DNA from: Gemmatimonadaceae bacterium
Lineage (GTDB): Bacteria > Gemmatimonadota > Gemmatimonadetes > Gemmatimonadales > Gemmatimonadaceae
Assembly (NCBI GenBank): GCA_025450815.1
Contig: JANWLO010000045.1
Coordinates: 1 to 43,290, forward strand
Reading direction: 5' to 3'
DNA length: 43,290 bases
Within the stretch, counting starts at the first letter, position 1; each line of letters begins with the position of its first letter. The notes beneath the pieces are model-generated. The model did not search any database. It was not told the DNA's origin and was given only the letters and a program-made list of their open reading frames with translations. The translations under genes and the position numbers were made by a program. Shown here one piece after another: positions 26,148 to 35,287 of the stretch.

Positions 26148-27362
26148 ATGATTTTCTCCGTCACCCGATCCGTGCGCATCGCGCTGCTGCTCGCCGTCTC
26201 GACGGCCGCCGGCATGATTCCCCGAGTCGCGAGCGCGCAAGAGACGTATCCGCAAACCATGTACTGGGGCGCCGGCCTGATCGACATTCCGGTGGCTTGG
26301 GTATCGCCGGTGACCGGCGACTTCTCGCTCAACTTCTCCGGCAAGACGTTCCACGGCGCGAAGGCATCGCCCGATCTCACGGTGCTCAATGGACTGAACA
26401 CCAACGGCGCGATCTCGTTCTCGTTTGCCGGGCGGCTCGAAGCCGGGCTCTCGATCTACTCTGATAATCCGGAGTGGGGAATCTTCGCGCAGGGGCTGCT
26501 CGTGAACGAGGAAAACTTTCGCCCGCGCTCTGGTGCGGTGCACTGGATTCCGAGCGTCGCGGTAGGGATGCGCAACATCGGTCCGTACGATCACATCGAT
26601 CGCTTCACCGCCGGCTACTCGCTCTTTCCAGGAACGGTGGCGAACCCGGGGAAGCAGCACATCGCGGATTCGCTGCACGCGAACTTCAAGACTGGTAACA
26701 CGGTGTACGGAGTAGCAACGAAGTCGTTCGCGCTCGAGGAGCTGAATCCCGGGTGGGGAAAGACGACGGTCAGCCTGTCGTTCGGCTACGGCAACGGTCT
26801 GTTCAAGAATGACGGCGGCCTCGGGAAGGCGTACGCCGCCAATTCGTGGGGCGGCGCGTTCGGAGGCGTGAAGGTGGATCTCTATCCGTCGGCGCACAGC
26901 ACGCTCTCGTTCATGGCCGAGAACAATGCGTGGGACTACGATGTTGGTGCCGCGTACGAGTGGCACGGACTGCGCGCCGGCGCGTACTGGACTGAGCTCG
27001 GCGCGTCGCGCGCCGACACGACGTCCTCCGCGTCGAAGCTGTACGGCTACAGCAAATTCGCGTTCACGCTCGGCTGGCAGAACAATGTCCTCGCGTTGCT
27101 GCGCGGACACGCACTGGACCGTCGCGTGGCGGAGCTCGAGCGCCAGCGCAAGCTGCTCACAGGCGAGATCACGGCGCGGCAGCAGCGCATATCGTCGCTG
27201 GAGCTCGAAATCAATCGGTACCCGGCGCAGAATCTGCTCGAGCTCGAGCAGCGACGCGCGCAGGCGGAACAGGAGCTACGCTCGGAGCGCGAGGCGCTCC
27301 AGCGACTGGAGGAGCGTCTGCACCGGCTGGAGCAGGACGCGCCGCCGAGCACCACTCCGTAA
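26148..27362 (+). CDS. Outer-membrane barrel with C-terminal coiled coil, paralogue 2
   Basis: 404 residues, 17 bp after paralogue 1. A signal peptide (SVRIALLLAVSTAAGMIPRV) precedes a barrel with the same landmarks: GLIDIPVAWVSPVTGDFSLN, GLSIYSDNPEWGIFAQGLLV and FGYGNGLFKNDGGLGKAYA. The C-terminal about 85 residues are a coiled coil (LDRRVAELERQRKLLTGEIT, then RRAQAEQELRSEREALQRLE) and the end is PPSTTP. A tandem duplication followed by divergence is likely. The pair may form a hetero-oligomer, as proposed for barrel pairs in myxobacterial Glt/Nfs complexes; that is inference. Confidence 0.8.
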   Translation: MIFSVTRSVRIALLLAVSTAAGMIPRVASAQETYPQTMYWGAGLIDIPVAWVSPVTGDFSLNFSGKTFHGAKASPDLTVLNGLNTNGAISFSFAGRLEAGLSIYSDNPEWGIFAQGLLVNEENFRPRSGAVHWIPSVAVGMRNIGPYDHIDRFTAGYSLFPGTVANPGKQHIADSLHANFKTGNTVYGVATKSFALEELNPGWGKTTVSLSFGYGNGLFKNDGGLGKAYAANSWGGAFGGVKVDLYPSAHSTLSFMAENNAWDYDVGAAYEWHGLRAGAYWTELGASRADTTSSASKLYGYSKFAFTLGWQNNVLALLRGHALDRRVAELERQRKLLTGEITARQQRISSLELEINRYPAQNLLELEQRRAQAEQELRSEREALQRLEERLHRLEQDAPPSTTP

Positions 27363-27385
27363 TTGCCCACGACCGAGACCATCTG

Positions 27386-28114
27386 ATGCGAGCACAGAGT
27401 CTTCGCTCCTCCCTGCTGGTGATGACGGTCGGGTTGCTGCTCCCGGCAGTCGCGATCGCACAACAGACCGATTCGATGCAGGCCGACAGCGCGGCGCAGC
27501 AGCAGGCGTACGAGAACCGGCGCGGCGCGCTCGTAAAGGAGCTGCAGAGCACGCAGGACAAGCTAAGCGATCTGCGCAGCCAGCGCGTGCGACTCGAGGC
27601 GCGCATCGAGAACGTGCTCGCCGAAACAATGCAGCGGCGCACGCAGCAGCTGCTCGTTAGCAAGGAGCAGACGGCGCTCCTGCAGCTGGACGGCGTGCTC
27701 GCCTCGGCGCAGGACAACATGGTGGCGCAGCGCGATCGCATGCGCTCGCTCGGCGACGCGGTGAGGCGACGTGCGGGCGCGGTGCTCGTCGTCACGCTGC
27801 GCGCCGACTCGGCGGCTCCGGGGTCGCTAGGTGATGCATCGCTTCAAATCGACAACATGGTCGCGGCCACGCGCACTTACTCGCAGGTCGCGGCGCAGGC
27901 GCTTCAGACCGGCGCGGTGGATCCGCTCTACCGCTCCGAGGTGCTGCCGAGCACGCACACGGTGGAGCTGCATCTAACGCTCGCCGGCCAGCAGGTGGTG
28001 CAGGGAATCAACGTGAACGCGGTTGCCGAAACGGTGACGTACGTCGAGTTCACGGTTCGCAATGGGCAGCTCGTCCCCACCACGTGGACGAGCCGCGGGA
28101 CAACGCCGTTCTGA
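27386..28114 (+). CDS. Periplasmic coiled-coil protein (uncharacterised)
   Basis: 242 residues, 23 bp after the second barrel gene. Signal peptide SLLVMTVGLLLPAVAIAQ. Residues 35-130 are a strongly charged helix with heptad character (RGALVKELQSTQDKLSDLRS, QRVRLEARIENVLAETMQRR). The C-terminal 100 residues look like a beta-rich domain (TVELHLTLAGQQVVQGINVN, VTYVEFTVRNGQLVPTTW). No family recognised. Position and spacing make it part of the ten-gene block, probably a periplasmic partner of the barrel coiled coils. Confidence 0.75.
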   Translation: MRAQSLRSSLLVMTVGLLLPAVAIAQQTDSMQADSAAQQQAYENRRGALVKELQSTQDKLSDLRSQRVRLEARIENVLAETMQRRTQQLLVSKEQTALLQLDGVLASAQDNMVAQRDRMRSLGDAVRRRAGAVLVVTLRADSAAPGSLGDASLQIDNMVAATRTYSQVAAQALQTGAVDPLYRSEVLPSTHTVELHLTLAGQQVVQGINVNAVAETVTYVEFTVRNGQLVPTTWTSRGTTPF

Positions 28115-28128
28115 TTCTTTCGAGATCG

Positions 28129-30321
28129 GTGCGCGCACTCGCGGTCCTTGCCGCGATGATTCTGGTGTCGCCAGTGCTGGCACAGCAGCCCGTCGCCGCG
28201 CCGCCCGCACCGGCGTCGCCCGCGTCGCAGGCGGTCGTGCAGCCATCGCCAGACCAGGCGCGCGGGATGGACGCCGAGCTTCGCATGGCGCTCTTCGACG
28301 TCACGATGGATCATCCACTGAGCGCGCTCGATCGCCTCGAGTGGTTGCGCTCATCCCCGCTCGCCGGCTCGGGCGCCGCGGTGCCGGGAATGCGCGCGCA
28401 GGAAGACCTGCTCTTTCTCCTCGCCGAGTCGTACTACCGCCTTGGCATGCGCGACGCGTTTCGCAAGACCGCGACTTCGCTCGACTCGGCGGCGCCCGAC
28501 GGACGCTACGCCGGTGTGATCGCAGCGCAGCGGAGGCTCGACGCGTACTCGCGCGGCGACTACTCGCGCGTGCGCACGCTCGCGTCCGCGAAGAGTACCG
28601 GCGACCGCGCGCTGATCTCGCTCGTCGCCGGCCTGGCGGCGGTGCAGGTCAGGGACTACAACGCCGCGCACAACGCGTTTCTGCAGGCATCCCTCGCCGG
28701 GGGGCAGTTCGCGCTCTATGCGCAGTACATGGACGCCTTGGCCACCGCCGCCGGCGACAGTACGAAGGGAGTCGTCGCGCTGAACGCGCTGCAGGCGCTG
28801 AGCGAGGCGTCCCGCGGCGCCTTCTCCGAGCAGGTGCGCTTGAGCGCCGCCCAGACCGCGCTCGGCATCGGCCAGTACGCGGCCGCCGCATCGCTCGCCG
28901 ACGGCGTTCCCGCAACGAGCGGCGCCGGCGCGCAGGCGCTCCTCACCAAGGCTTGGGCGCTGTACCGCGGCGGCAATGCGTCCGGCGCAGCAACGGCCTT
29001 CCGCGATTTCGCACGGCTCTATCCGCAGCTGCCGGAGCGCGATCAAGCGCGACTGATGGCGGGACAGATCATGCTGGAAGGCGGGAAAAGCGATTCAGCC
29101 GAGCAGTACTTTCAGGGCGTTGCGGACTCGATTGGCGGCGAGCTCGCAGCGCTCCAGACTCGCGCCACCACGGCGATGACGGACGCTAGCCGCGCACTGG
29201 TTGGTGCTCGCATCGCCGGCACGGTGTTCATCGCGAACGCGGGCGCGGGCAAGGTCATCTCGCTTGCCGACGATGCGGGCGCGGAGAAAGCGCGCATCGC
29301 CGCCGCCTTCGCCGGCACTCCGGATTCTTCGCAGATGACTTCAGCGCCGCAAATCCTGAACGAGAACGGCATCGTGCAGCGCGTCGATTCCGTTACCGGC
29401 GGCGGATTCCCCGTGCGCGTGGTGTTCTCGCCTCGCGTCGACTCGCCCACGCCGGGTGCGTACGCCGACCGCACGCAAGCCGTGCTCGCGACGGATATCC
29501 GGCTCGCGCTCGCGTCGTACCGGCTGCAGGAGGAGATCGATGCGCAGAAGACGAAGATCGCGGCGCTTGAAAATCTGCAGCTGCTCATCGTGCAGGGCGA
29601 CAGCGGATTGGCCGAGAACGCGCGCCAGATCGGGTCGACTCAGGACTCGCTCGAGAAGATGAAGGGCGTGCTCGAAGGGACGCGCGACAAGGTGCGCACG
29701 GCGCTTCGAGCGCAGATCACCGCCACTCGCCAGATCGCCGCCGAGAACATCCGGCTGCTCGACAGCACGAAGGCGTCGCTCGGCGCAAACGCCAAGGGCC
29801 CCGAGCTCGATGCGCTGACGTTGGAGCAGCAGACGGCATCGATCTACAGCGGGATCGCGGACATGATCGAGCGCGGGCTGGAGCAGGCGCTCGATCGCAA
29901 CCCCGCATTCGTGCTGCGCGATTCGCTCGTCGTGCGGCTCGCGCGGGCGCACGCGCTCCACGACACCACGGCGGCGGTGCTGAGCACTGACTCGTCGGTG
30001 GTGGCGACGGAGCTGGCGGTACAGCGCGGCAAGGAGTCGAACGCGGTGATCGCGATGCGCACGGAGGTCGCGACGGCGGGCACGCAGCGGGCGGCGGCTG
30101 AGGGCGCGCTGGTGACGCTGGTGGACGAAGAGCTTCGCGCGCGCGCGACGGGGCTCATTGCGCAGCTGAGCCACGATCGCGAGGCGGCGGACTACGCGAG
30201 TGCGAGCGCTGCGTTCTTCAAGGCGATGGATGCGACAGCGACTGCACCCGGCGGTGCCAGCACCGCGGGAGCGGGCGCGGGCACTCCGTCCGGCGGCACC
30301 TCAACGCCTCCCGAACGATGA
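28129..30321 (+). CDS. Large periplasmic helical-repeat/coiled-coil protein
   Basis: 730 residues from a GTG at 28129. A GTG at 28084 would add 15 residues but overlap the previous gene by 31 nt and place acidic residues before the signal peptide (RALAVLAAMILVSPVLAQ). Residues about 55-330 are helical pairs like TPR units (LFLLAESYYRLGMRDAFRKT, ALISLVAGLAAVQVRDYNAA, AWALYRGGNASGAATAFRDF). The C-terminal half is long charged helices (YRLQEEIDAQKTKIAALENL) and ends in a Gly/Ser/Pro tail. It is probably a periplasmic scaffold. The stop overlaps the next start by 4 nt. Confidence 0.75.
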   Translation: MRALAVLAAMILVSPVLAQQPVAAPPAPASPASQAVVQPSPDQARGMDAELRMALFDVTMDHPLSALDRLEWLRSSPLAGSGAAVPGMRAQEDLLFLLAESYYRLGMRDAFRKTATSLDSAAPDGRYAGVIAAQRRLDAYSRGDYSRVRTLASAKSTGDRALISLVAGLAAVQVRDYNAAHNAFLQASLAGGQFALYAQYMDALATAAGDSTKGVVALNALQALSEASRGAFSEQVRLSAAQTALGIGQYAAAASLADGVPATSGAGAQALLTKAWALYRGGNASGAATAFRDFARLYPQLPERDQARLMAGQIMLEGGKSDSAEQYFQGVADSIGGELAALQTRATTAMTDASRALVGARIAGTVFIANAGAGKVISLADDAGAEKARIAAAFAGTPDSSQMTSAPQILNENGIVQRVDSVTGGGFPVRVVFSPRVDSPTPGAYADRTQAVLATDIRLALASYRLQEEIDAQKTKIAALENLQLLIVQGDSGLAENARQIGSTQDSLEKMKGVLEGTRDKVRTALRAQITATRQIAAENIRLLDSTKASLGANAKGPELDALTLEQQTASIYSGIADMIERGLEQALDRNPAFVLRDSLVVRLARAHALHDTTAAVLSTDSSVVATELAVQRGKESNAVIAMRTEVATAGTQRAAAEGALVTLVDEELRARATGLIAQLSHDREAADYASASAAFFKAMDATATAPGGASTAGAGAGTPSGGTSTPPER

Positions 30322-33320
30322 TGATGCGTTCGGGCCATCGTGCCCTCTTCGCGCTCATCTCGCTGTCGCTCGGCGTTGCCGCCGCGCCTGCGCAGGCGCC
30401 CCCTGCCCAGGCGCCGACGCAGCTCCTGGCATCGGCACGGCCTGCGAACGCCGACGCGCGCGACGACGCGATCGAGAAGCTCACCACCTTCCTCACGCGC
30501 TATCCGCAAAGCACGCTGCGGCCGGGCGCGCTCTTCCAGCTTGGCGAGCTGCTCGTGCGCCGCGCGGACGAGAACTTCGCCTCCGCGCAGCGCGCTGGCG
30601 GCGAGGTGCCCGACCGCCCGGACTACGCGCCCGCGATCACGCGCTACGAGGAGCTCATCCAGAAATTCCCGGCGTATCCGCGCGTCGACGCTGCGGCCTA
30701 CACGCTTGGCACGCTCTACTTCGCGGATCAGCGCAACGCCGATGCGGCGAAGATGTTCGACCTCGTGACTTCCAAGGAACAGTCGCACTTCCGCCCTGAG
30801 GGATACTTCCGGCTGGGCGATGCCGACTTCGAGCTCGCGGCGAAACTGCGCGGTGAACCGCGCAAGGCTATGTTCGAGCGCGCGGCCACGGCTTACGAGA
30901 GCGCAACGAAGATCGCACCGCCCAACGGCGACATCTATTTCCTCTCGCTCTACAAGCTCGGCTGGTCGTACTACAATCAGGCGACGCAGGCCAATCAGCC
31001 GGAATACCAGCAGGCGGTCGAGGTGTTCGGGCGTCTGGTGGCCGAGTACGACAAGCTCTCGGCGGAACAGCAGGCGCGGCTCGGGCTGCGCGGCGAAGCG
31101 ATCGAGTACATGGCGGTCGCGCTCACGCAAACCGGCGGCGCCGATGCGGCGCGTCGGTACTTCGGCACACATGCCGCGTCGGAGTTCAAGCTCCCGGTGC
31201 TGCGCCGCGTGGCCTCCGGACTCCGTGACCAGGGCGACTTCGTGCGCGCCGTGGATGCGTATCGCGCGGTGCTCGCGGACGCGCCCGCGGACTCGGGCGC
31301 GCTGGCGGCGCAGCGCGAGATCGTGGACATCTATCAGAATCGAGTGCTCGAGCCGGACAAGGCGCAGCAGGCGCGACTCGAGTTGGTGGACCGCTTCGCA
31401 CCGAACTCGGTGTGGTGGAATGCGAACGAGCCGCTGCGCGACAGCGCGCTCAAGACGCGCGAGTCCGCTCTGCGGCAGAGCGGCCAATACAGTCTGTCGC
31501 GCGCGCAGGACAAAAAGGACCGGGTGAAGTTCGCCGAGGCGGCCGATCTCTACGGTCGATACATGGGCGAGTTCTCGAAGAGTGACAGTGCGCAGGCGGT
31601 GGATCTGTTGTACGGCGAGGCGTTGTTCGCGGAGGGTGACTACTTCAAGGCTGGCACCGAGTACTCGCGCGCCGCGTACGCGTACACCAACGATCCAAAG
31701 CTCTCCGCGCAGGCGGGGCAGGACGCAATCGTCGCGTTCGACTCCGCCACGGTGCGCGGCAAGGGCGATCGCGCGGCGCAGGACTCCATGTTCGCCGTGG
31801 TCGACAAGTACGTGGCCGCGTTCCCCGCAACCGATGTCGCGCACCACGCGCTCATCGAGAAGGGGAAGCGCGCGTCGGAGGCTCAGCGGTGGGACGTGAT
31901 GGCGGCGACGTTCAAGACGTACGCCGACAACTATCCCGCCGACGCCTACACGCCCACGGCCCAGAAGCTGATTGGCGACGCGCTCTACAAGCAGGGGCTC
32001 TACACCGAGGCGCAGGGACAGTGGGAGAATGCCCAAGCGGTGGCGACGAAGGCAGGGAAGCGCGCGCTGGCGGATTCGATCACGCTCGTCCGCAACGCCG
32101 CGGCCGTGACGTACGGTGATTCGCTCGTGAAGGCGGGGAACTATCGCGAGGCAGCGGAAGCCGTGTACGTCGCGTTCGCGGACAGGAATCCGACGTCGGA
32201 CCGCGCGCCGGACGCCCTCCGCAACGCCATCGAGACGTACGTACTCGCTGACAGCGTCGCGCGGGCGAAGGGCGATGGCAGTGCGTCGAGCGCCGCGAAG
32301 CAGCGCGCGCTCGAGCTGTCGCAGCGTCTCGTCACGCAGTACCCCACGTACAAGTATCGCGTGCAATACCAGGCGCTTCAGACGCAGCTGCTCGCGGATC
32401 TCGGAAAGCGCGACGAGGCGGCGGGTGCTCTCGAGACGCTGATCAAGGAAAATCCGACGTGGCCCGGCCGCGCGGACGCGATGGTTCGTCTCGCGGTGGA
32501 CTACGATTCGCTCGCGAAGCCGAAGGATGAAGCAGCAGCGTACGAGCGGTTCGCGATCGCGTATCCGAAGGATGCTCGCGCCGTGGACGCGCAATACAAC
32601 GCCGCCGTCGCATATCTTCAGGGTGCGGACACGGCAAGCGCGATCCGCGCGTACGGCACCTTTGCAACGCGCTATCCGCGCGACCAGCGAGTGGGTGGTG
32701 CGCAGGCGACACGGGTGGCGCTCATCAAGGCGGGCGGTAACGTTGCGGCTGCCAACGTCGAGCTCGCGCGACTCTGCGTGCGTCCCTCGGCCGAGCTGCG
32801 CACGGAGTGCGCGGCGCGCATGGGTGAGAGCGAGTTCGCGCAAGGGCGCGCGCTCTTCCCGCGCTACCAGGCGCTCAAGCTCTCAATTCCGCTTCGCGTG
32901 AATCTGACGCGCGCGGGCGTCGAGCGGCTCTCCGCGCCCAAGCGCAAGCTGCTCGCGGAAATGTCGGGGCACTTCACGAAGGCCATCGCGAGCGGCGATC
33001 CTTCGTGGCTGTCGGCCTCGTCGTATTACGTCGGTCTGGCGCAGTGGGAGTATGGGAATTACCTGGCGAATCTCAGCCTGCCCAAAGATCTCACCGACGA
33101 CCAGCGCGCCGCGGCGCAGGCGGGGTCGGCGCGCCAGGCAGAGCAGTACTACCAGGCGGCGAACAAATTGTGGCAGACGCTCGTGGACAAGGCGGCCGCG
33201 GACAAGTTCGACAATGCGTGGGTTCAGCGCGCGAAGGATGCCTTGGGCGGCAAGGTTGATGCTTCGCCGCCGGCGGCGTCTGCGGACAATGAGGCAGCTC
33301 CTTCGCGAGGCGCACAATGA
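30318..33320 (+). CDS. Large periplasmic TPR protein
   Basis: 1000 residues with an N-terminal signal (ALFALISLSLGVAAAPAQA). Many tetratricopeptide-like units run through the chain, e.g. LRPGALFQLGELLVRRADEN, AAAYTLGTLYFADQRNADAA, AVDLLYGEALFAEGDYFKAG, AVDAQYNAAVAYLQGADTAS; each pairs two helices with conserved small and aromatic residues. The architecture recalls the periplasmic TPR proteins of trans-envelope machines (AgmU/GltD of Myxococcus, YbgF/CpoB of Tol systems), which act as protein-binding scaffolds. It overlaps its neighbours by 4 nt on both sides (ATGA), so it is translationally coupled. A long open frame on the opposite strand is a shadow. Confidence 0.85.
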   Translation: MMMRSGHRALFALISLSLGVAAAPAQAPPAQAPTQLLASARPANADARDDAIEKLTTFLTRYPQSTLRPGALFQLGELLVRRADENFASAQRAGGEVPDRPDYAPAITRYEELIQKFPAYPRVDAAAYTLGTLYFADQRNADAAKMFDLVTSKEQSHFRPEGYFRLGDADFELAAKLRGEPRKAMFERAATAYESATKIAPPNGDIYFLSLYKLGWSYYNQATQANQPEYQQAVEVFGRLVAEYDKLSAEQQARLGLRGEAIEYMAVALTQTGGADAARRYFGTHAASEFKLPVLRRVASGLRDQGDFVRAVDAYRAVLADAPADSGALAAQREIVDIYQNRVLEPDKAQQARLELVDRFAPNSVWWNANEPLRDSALKTRESALRQSGQYSLSRAQDKKDRVKFAEAADLYGRYMGEFSKSDSAQAVDLLYGEALFAEGDYFKAGTEYSRAAYAYTNDPKLSAQAGQDAIVAFDSATVRGKGDRAAQDSMFAVVDKYVAAFPATDVAHHALIEKGKRASEAQRWDVMAATFKTYADNYPADAYTPTAQKLIGDALYKQGLYTEAQGQWENAQAVATKAGKRALADSITLVRNAAAVTYGDSLVKAGNYREAAEAVYVAFADRNPTSDRAPDALRNAIETYVLADSVARAKGDGSASSAAKQRALELSQRLVTQYPTYKYRVQYQALQTQLLADLGKRDEAAGALETLIKENPTWPGRADAMVRLAVDYDSLAKPKDEAAAYERFAIAYPKDARAVDAQYNAAVAYLQGADTASAIRAYGTFATRYPRDQRVGGAQATRVALIKAGGNVAAANVELARLCVRPSAELRTECAARMGESEFAQGRALFPRYQALKLSIPLRVNLTRAGVERLSAPKRKLLAEMSGHFTKAIASGDPSWLSASSYYVGLAQWEYGNYLANLSLPKDLTDDQRAAAQAGSARQAEQYYQAANKLWQTLVDKAAADKFDNAWVQRAKDALGGKVDASPPAASADNEAAPSRGAQ

Positions 33321-34075
33321 GGCGTTTCGTGAGGCTGGGATGCGGCGTCCTTGTGGGTGGCGCAGCGCTGCTTTCGCCGGCGAGGCTGCACGCGCAGCAA
33401 AAGGGACCTCCGCCCAAGCGCGGGCAGGCCATCGAGATTCGCGGGCAGGTGCCCACACCGCAGGTGGTGACGGTGCGTCCACGCGAAGTGCCGGCGTACG
33501 ATCGGCAGATTCTCTCGCCCGCATTCTACAATGGAACAGGGACGATGGCATCTGCGGGCGGAGTGCAACTCGTGCCGGAGAGTCAGGTGAGGGGCACGAC
33601 TGCGCTCGACACTCTGCCGGTGGGCATCGCGCGCGAGGGCGGAGCACCCGCATCCGCCGCGACCGGACTCGCTCCGCTGCAGGTGAAAGCGGATTCGACG
33701 CGCAATGCGCAGGCGGCGGCGGTTGCACGTGCCGGCGCGAGCGCGGCGGAGATCGAAGCGATGCGACGCGAGCTGGCGGTGAGACGCGCGCGACTCGATT
33801 CGCTGCGGCGCGCGCTGAACGAGAGCATGCAGACGCCGGTGGATCTCGGGAAGATGCCGGCGCCGGCGGTGAGACGAATGAGCGCTGCCGATTCAGCGGC
33901 GCGCGCGCAGGAGATCGAGTCGATCAGGCGCGAGCTCGAGTACCGGCGCCAGCGGCTGGATTCGCTGCAGCGCGTAGTGAGAGCGATGGGAAGGGCACGA
34001 AAACCGGCACCACCGAAGCGCACCACACCGGATACGACCGCCGCACGGCCGACGACACCGCGCGGCCGCGAGTGA
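33317..34075 (+). CDS. Periplasmic protein with duplicated coiled-coil segment
   Basis: 252 residues, overlapping the TPR gene by 4 nt. An N-terminal signal (RLGCGVLVGGAALLSPARLH) is followed by a proline-rich region (KRGQAIEIRGQVPTPQVVTV). Two similar helices follow: AAEIEAMRRELAVRRARLDS and, after a linker, AQEIESIRRELEYRRQRLDS, an obvious internal duplication of about 28 residues. The end is Lys/Pro/Thr-rich. It may be anchored or periplasmic and dimerise by the coils. It lies just before the ExbB-type gene (38 bp). No family recognised. Confidence 0.75.
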   Translation: MRRFVRLGCGVLVGGAALLSPARLHAQQKGPPPKRGQAIEIRGQVPTPQVVTVRPREVPAYDRQILSPAFYNGTGTMASAGGVQLVPESQVRGTTALDTLPVGIAREGGAPASAATGLAPLQVKADSTRNAQAAAVARAGASAAEIEAMRRELAVRRARLDSLRRALNESMQTPVDLGKMPAPAVRRMSAADSAARAQEIESIRRELEYRRQRLDSLQRVVRAMGRARKPAPPKRTTPDTTAARPTTPRGRE

Positions 34076-34113
34076 ACGATGTCAGCTAGACCTTTCGCCG
34101 AGGACACAGATCG

Positions 34114-34755
34114 ATGAGCAATATGATCGAGTATTTCCGCAGTGGCGGCCCAATCATGTGGCCCATTCTCCTCGTGGCGCTGATCGGTCTCGCCGTTTTC
34201 GTCGAGCGGTTCTACATGATCGTGATCCGCTCGAAGATCAACGGGCGCACGTTCATCGAACGCGTGATCCAGCTCGTGCGCGCAGGGCGCATCGAGGATG
34301 CGATAAAACTGTGCGGACAGTCGAACGCGGTGCTCCCGGACATGGGGCTCCTCATTCTGCGCAGCCGGAGTCGTGATGAGGCGGATCTGCAGAATGTCGC
34401 CGACGCGGCTGCACTCAGCGTGCTCCCGCGACTCACTCGACGACTTCACTACCTGCCGATGCTCGCGAACGTCGCGACCCTCATCGGACTGCTCGGTACG
34501 ATCTACGGCTTGCGCGCTGCGTTCTCCGCGGTTGGCGTGGCGGCGGCGGCCGAGCGGTCGGCGGCGCTGGCGTCCGGCATCGCGATCGCGCTGAACGCCA
34601 CTGGATTCGGATTGTTCACCGCGATCCCGCTGACGGTGGCGCACTCGTATCTCGTGAGCCAGGCGGAAGGCATCATCGAGCAGGTCGATGAGTTCCAGGT
34701 GCGCCTGATCAACGCGCTCATCGATCGTCCCGACGTCCGACTCGGCCACCGGTAA
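34114..34755 (+). CDS. MotA/TolQ/ExbB-family proton channel protein
   Basis: 213 residues. Three membrane spans are visible: residues about 11-33 (GPIMWPILLVALIGLAVFVE), about 111-136 (LHYLPMLANVATLIGLLGTI) and about 152-178 (SGIAIALNATGFGLFTAIPL). A cytoplasmic loop lies between the first and second spans, as in ExbB/TolQ/AglR. These proteins form a pentamer around the ExbD/TolR helices and use the proton gradient to move a periplasmic partner. The next two genes encode the ExbD-type partners, the first with no gap. One TolQ plus two TolR homologues is the AglRQS arrangement of Myxococcus. Confidence 0.93.
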   Translation: MSNMIEYFRSGGPIMWPILLVALIGLAVFVERFYMIVIRSKINGRTFIERVIQLVRAGRIEDAIKLCGQSNAVLPDMGLLILRSRSRDEADLQNVADAAALSVLPRLTRRLHYLPMLANVATLIGLLGTIYGLRAAFSAVGVAAAAERSAALASGIAIALNATGFGLFTAIPLTVAHSYLVSQAEGIIEQVDEFQVRLINALIDRPDVRLGHR

Positions 34756-35286
34756 ATGGCATCAGTCTTTCATCGGGCCAAACAGCGCCGCGCCGAACGG
34801 GCGCCGGTGCTGGCGAGCGGGAACATCAACCTCGTTCCGCTCGTGGACATTCTCACGTCCATCGTGTTCTTCAGCCTCCTGACGTATCAGGGGGCGACGA
34901 TGGCCGCGCTGACGTCCTTCGACCTGACGCTGCCGCCCGTGGTGGTGAACACGCCCGAGCAGCTTTCGAAGATCAAGTCCGAGAAGGACGTGCTCAATCT
35001 GTTGCTCGCAGTACGCGTGGATAACGACAAGCTCACGGTGGAGCACTCCGAGGAGGGAGGATTTCACCAGGTGATCGAGGGGTTGAATGCGCAGTCGCTG
35101 GACCAGCTGCAGGCACTCATGACGGGAATTCGCTCCAAGTATCCGCAGAATGCCGACGTCACCGTGATCCCGGCGGACGAAGTGAGCTACGCGAACATCG
35201 TTCATGTGCTCGAACGGCTGAAGCTCTCGCACTTCACCGGGATCTCGCTCACGACGAAGGCGCGCGGCGCCGCGACGGGAGCATAG
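34756..35286 (+). CDS. ExbD/TolR-family protein, first copy
   Basis: 176 residues starting directly after the ExbB-type stop. One membrane span (residues about 24-48) contains the conserved proton-carrying aspartate, Asp31, in NINLVPLVDILTSIVFF, as in ExbD, TolR and AglQ/AglS. The periplasmic part (residues 50-176) is a TolR-like alpha/beta domain (LLLAVRVDNDKLTVEHSEEG, NADVTVIPADEVSYANIVHV). The next gene, 1 nt further on, encodes a second ExbD-like protein. Confidence 0.93.
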   Translation: MASVFHRAKQRRAERAPVLASGNINLVPLVDILTSIVFFSLLTYQGATMAALTSFDLTLPPVVVNTPEQLSKIKSEKDVLNLLLAVRVDNDKLTVEHSEEGGFHQVIEGLNAQSLDQLQALMTGIRSKYPQNADVTVIPADEVSYANIVHVLERLKLSHFTGISLTTKARGAATGA

Positions 35287-35287
35287 G

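Noticed and set aside
25078-27110. Open frames of 322 and 355 residues on the minus strand opposite the barrel genes
   Set aside because: Their composition is antisense-like (Arg/Val/Glu-rich), and the plus frames are paralogous to each other, which shows real selection.
30192-32843. 883-residue open frame on the minus strand opposite the TPR gene
   Set aside because: It has no recognisable domains, is rich in Arg/Leu/Val/His as usual for antisense frames of GC-rich genes, and the plus strand carries clear TPR repeats, a signal peptide and coupled neighbours.
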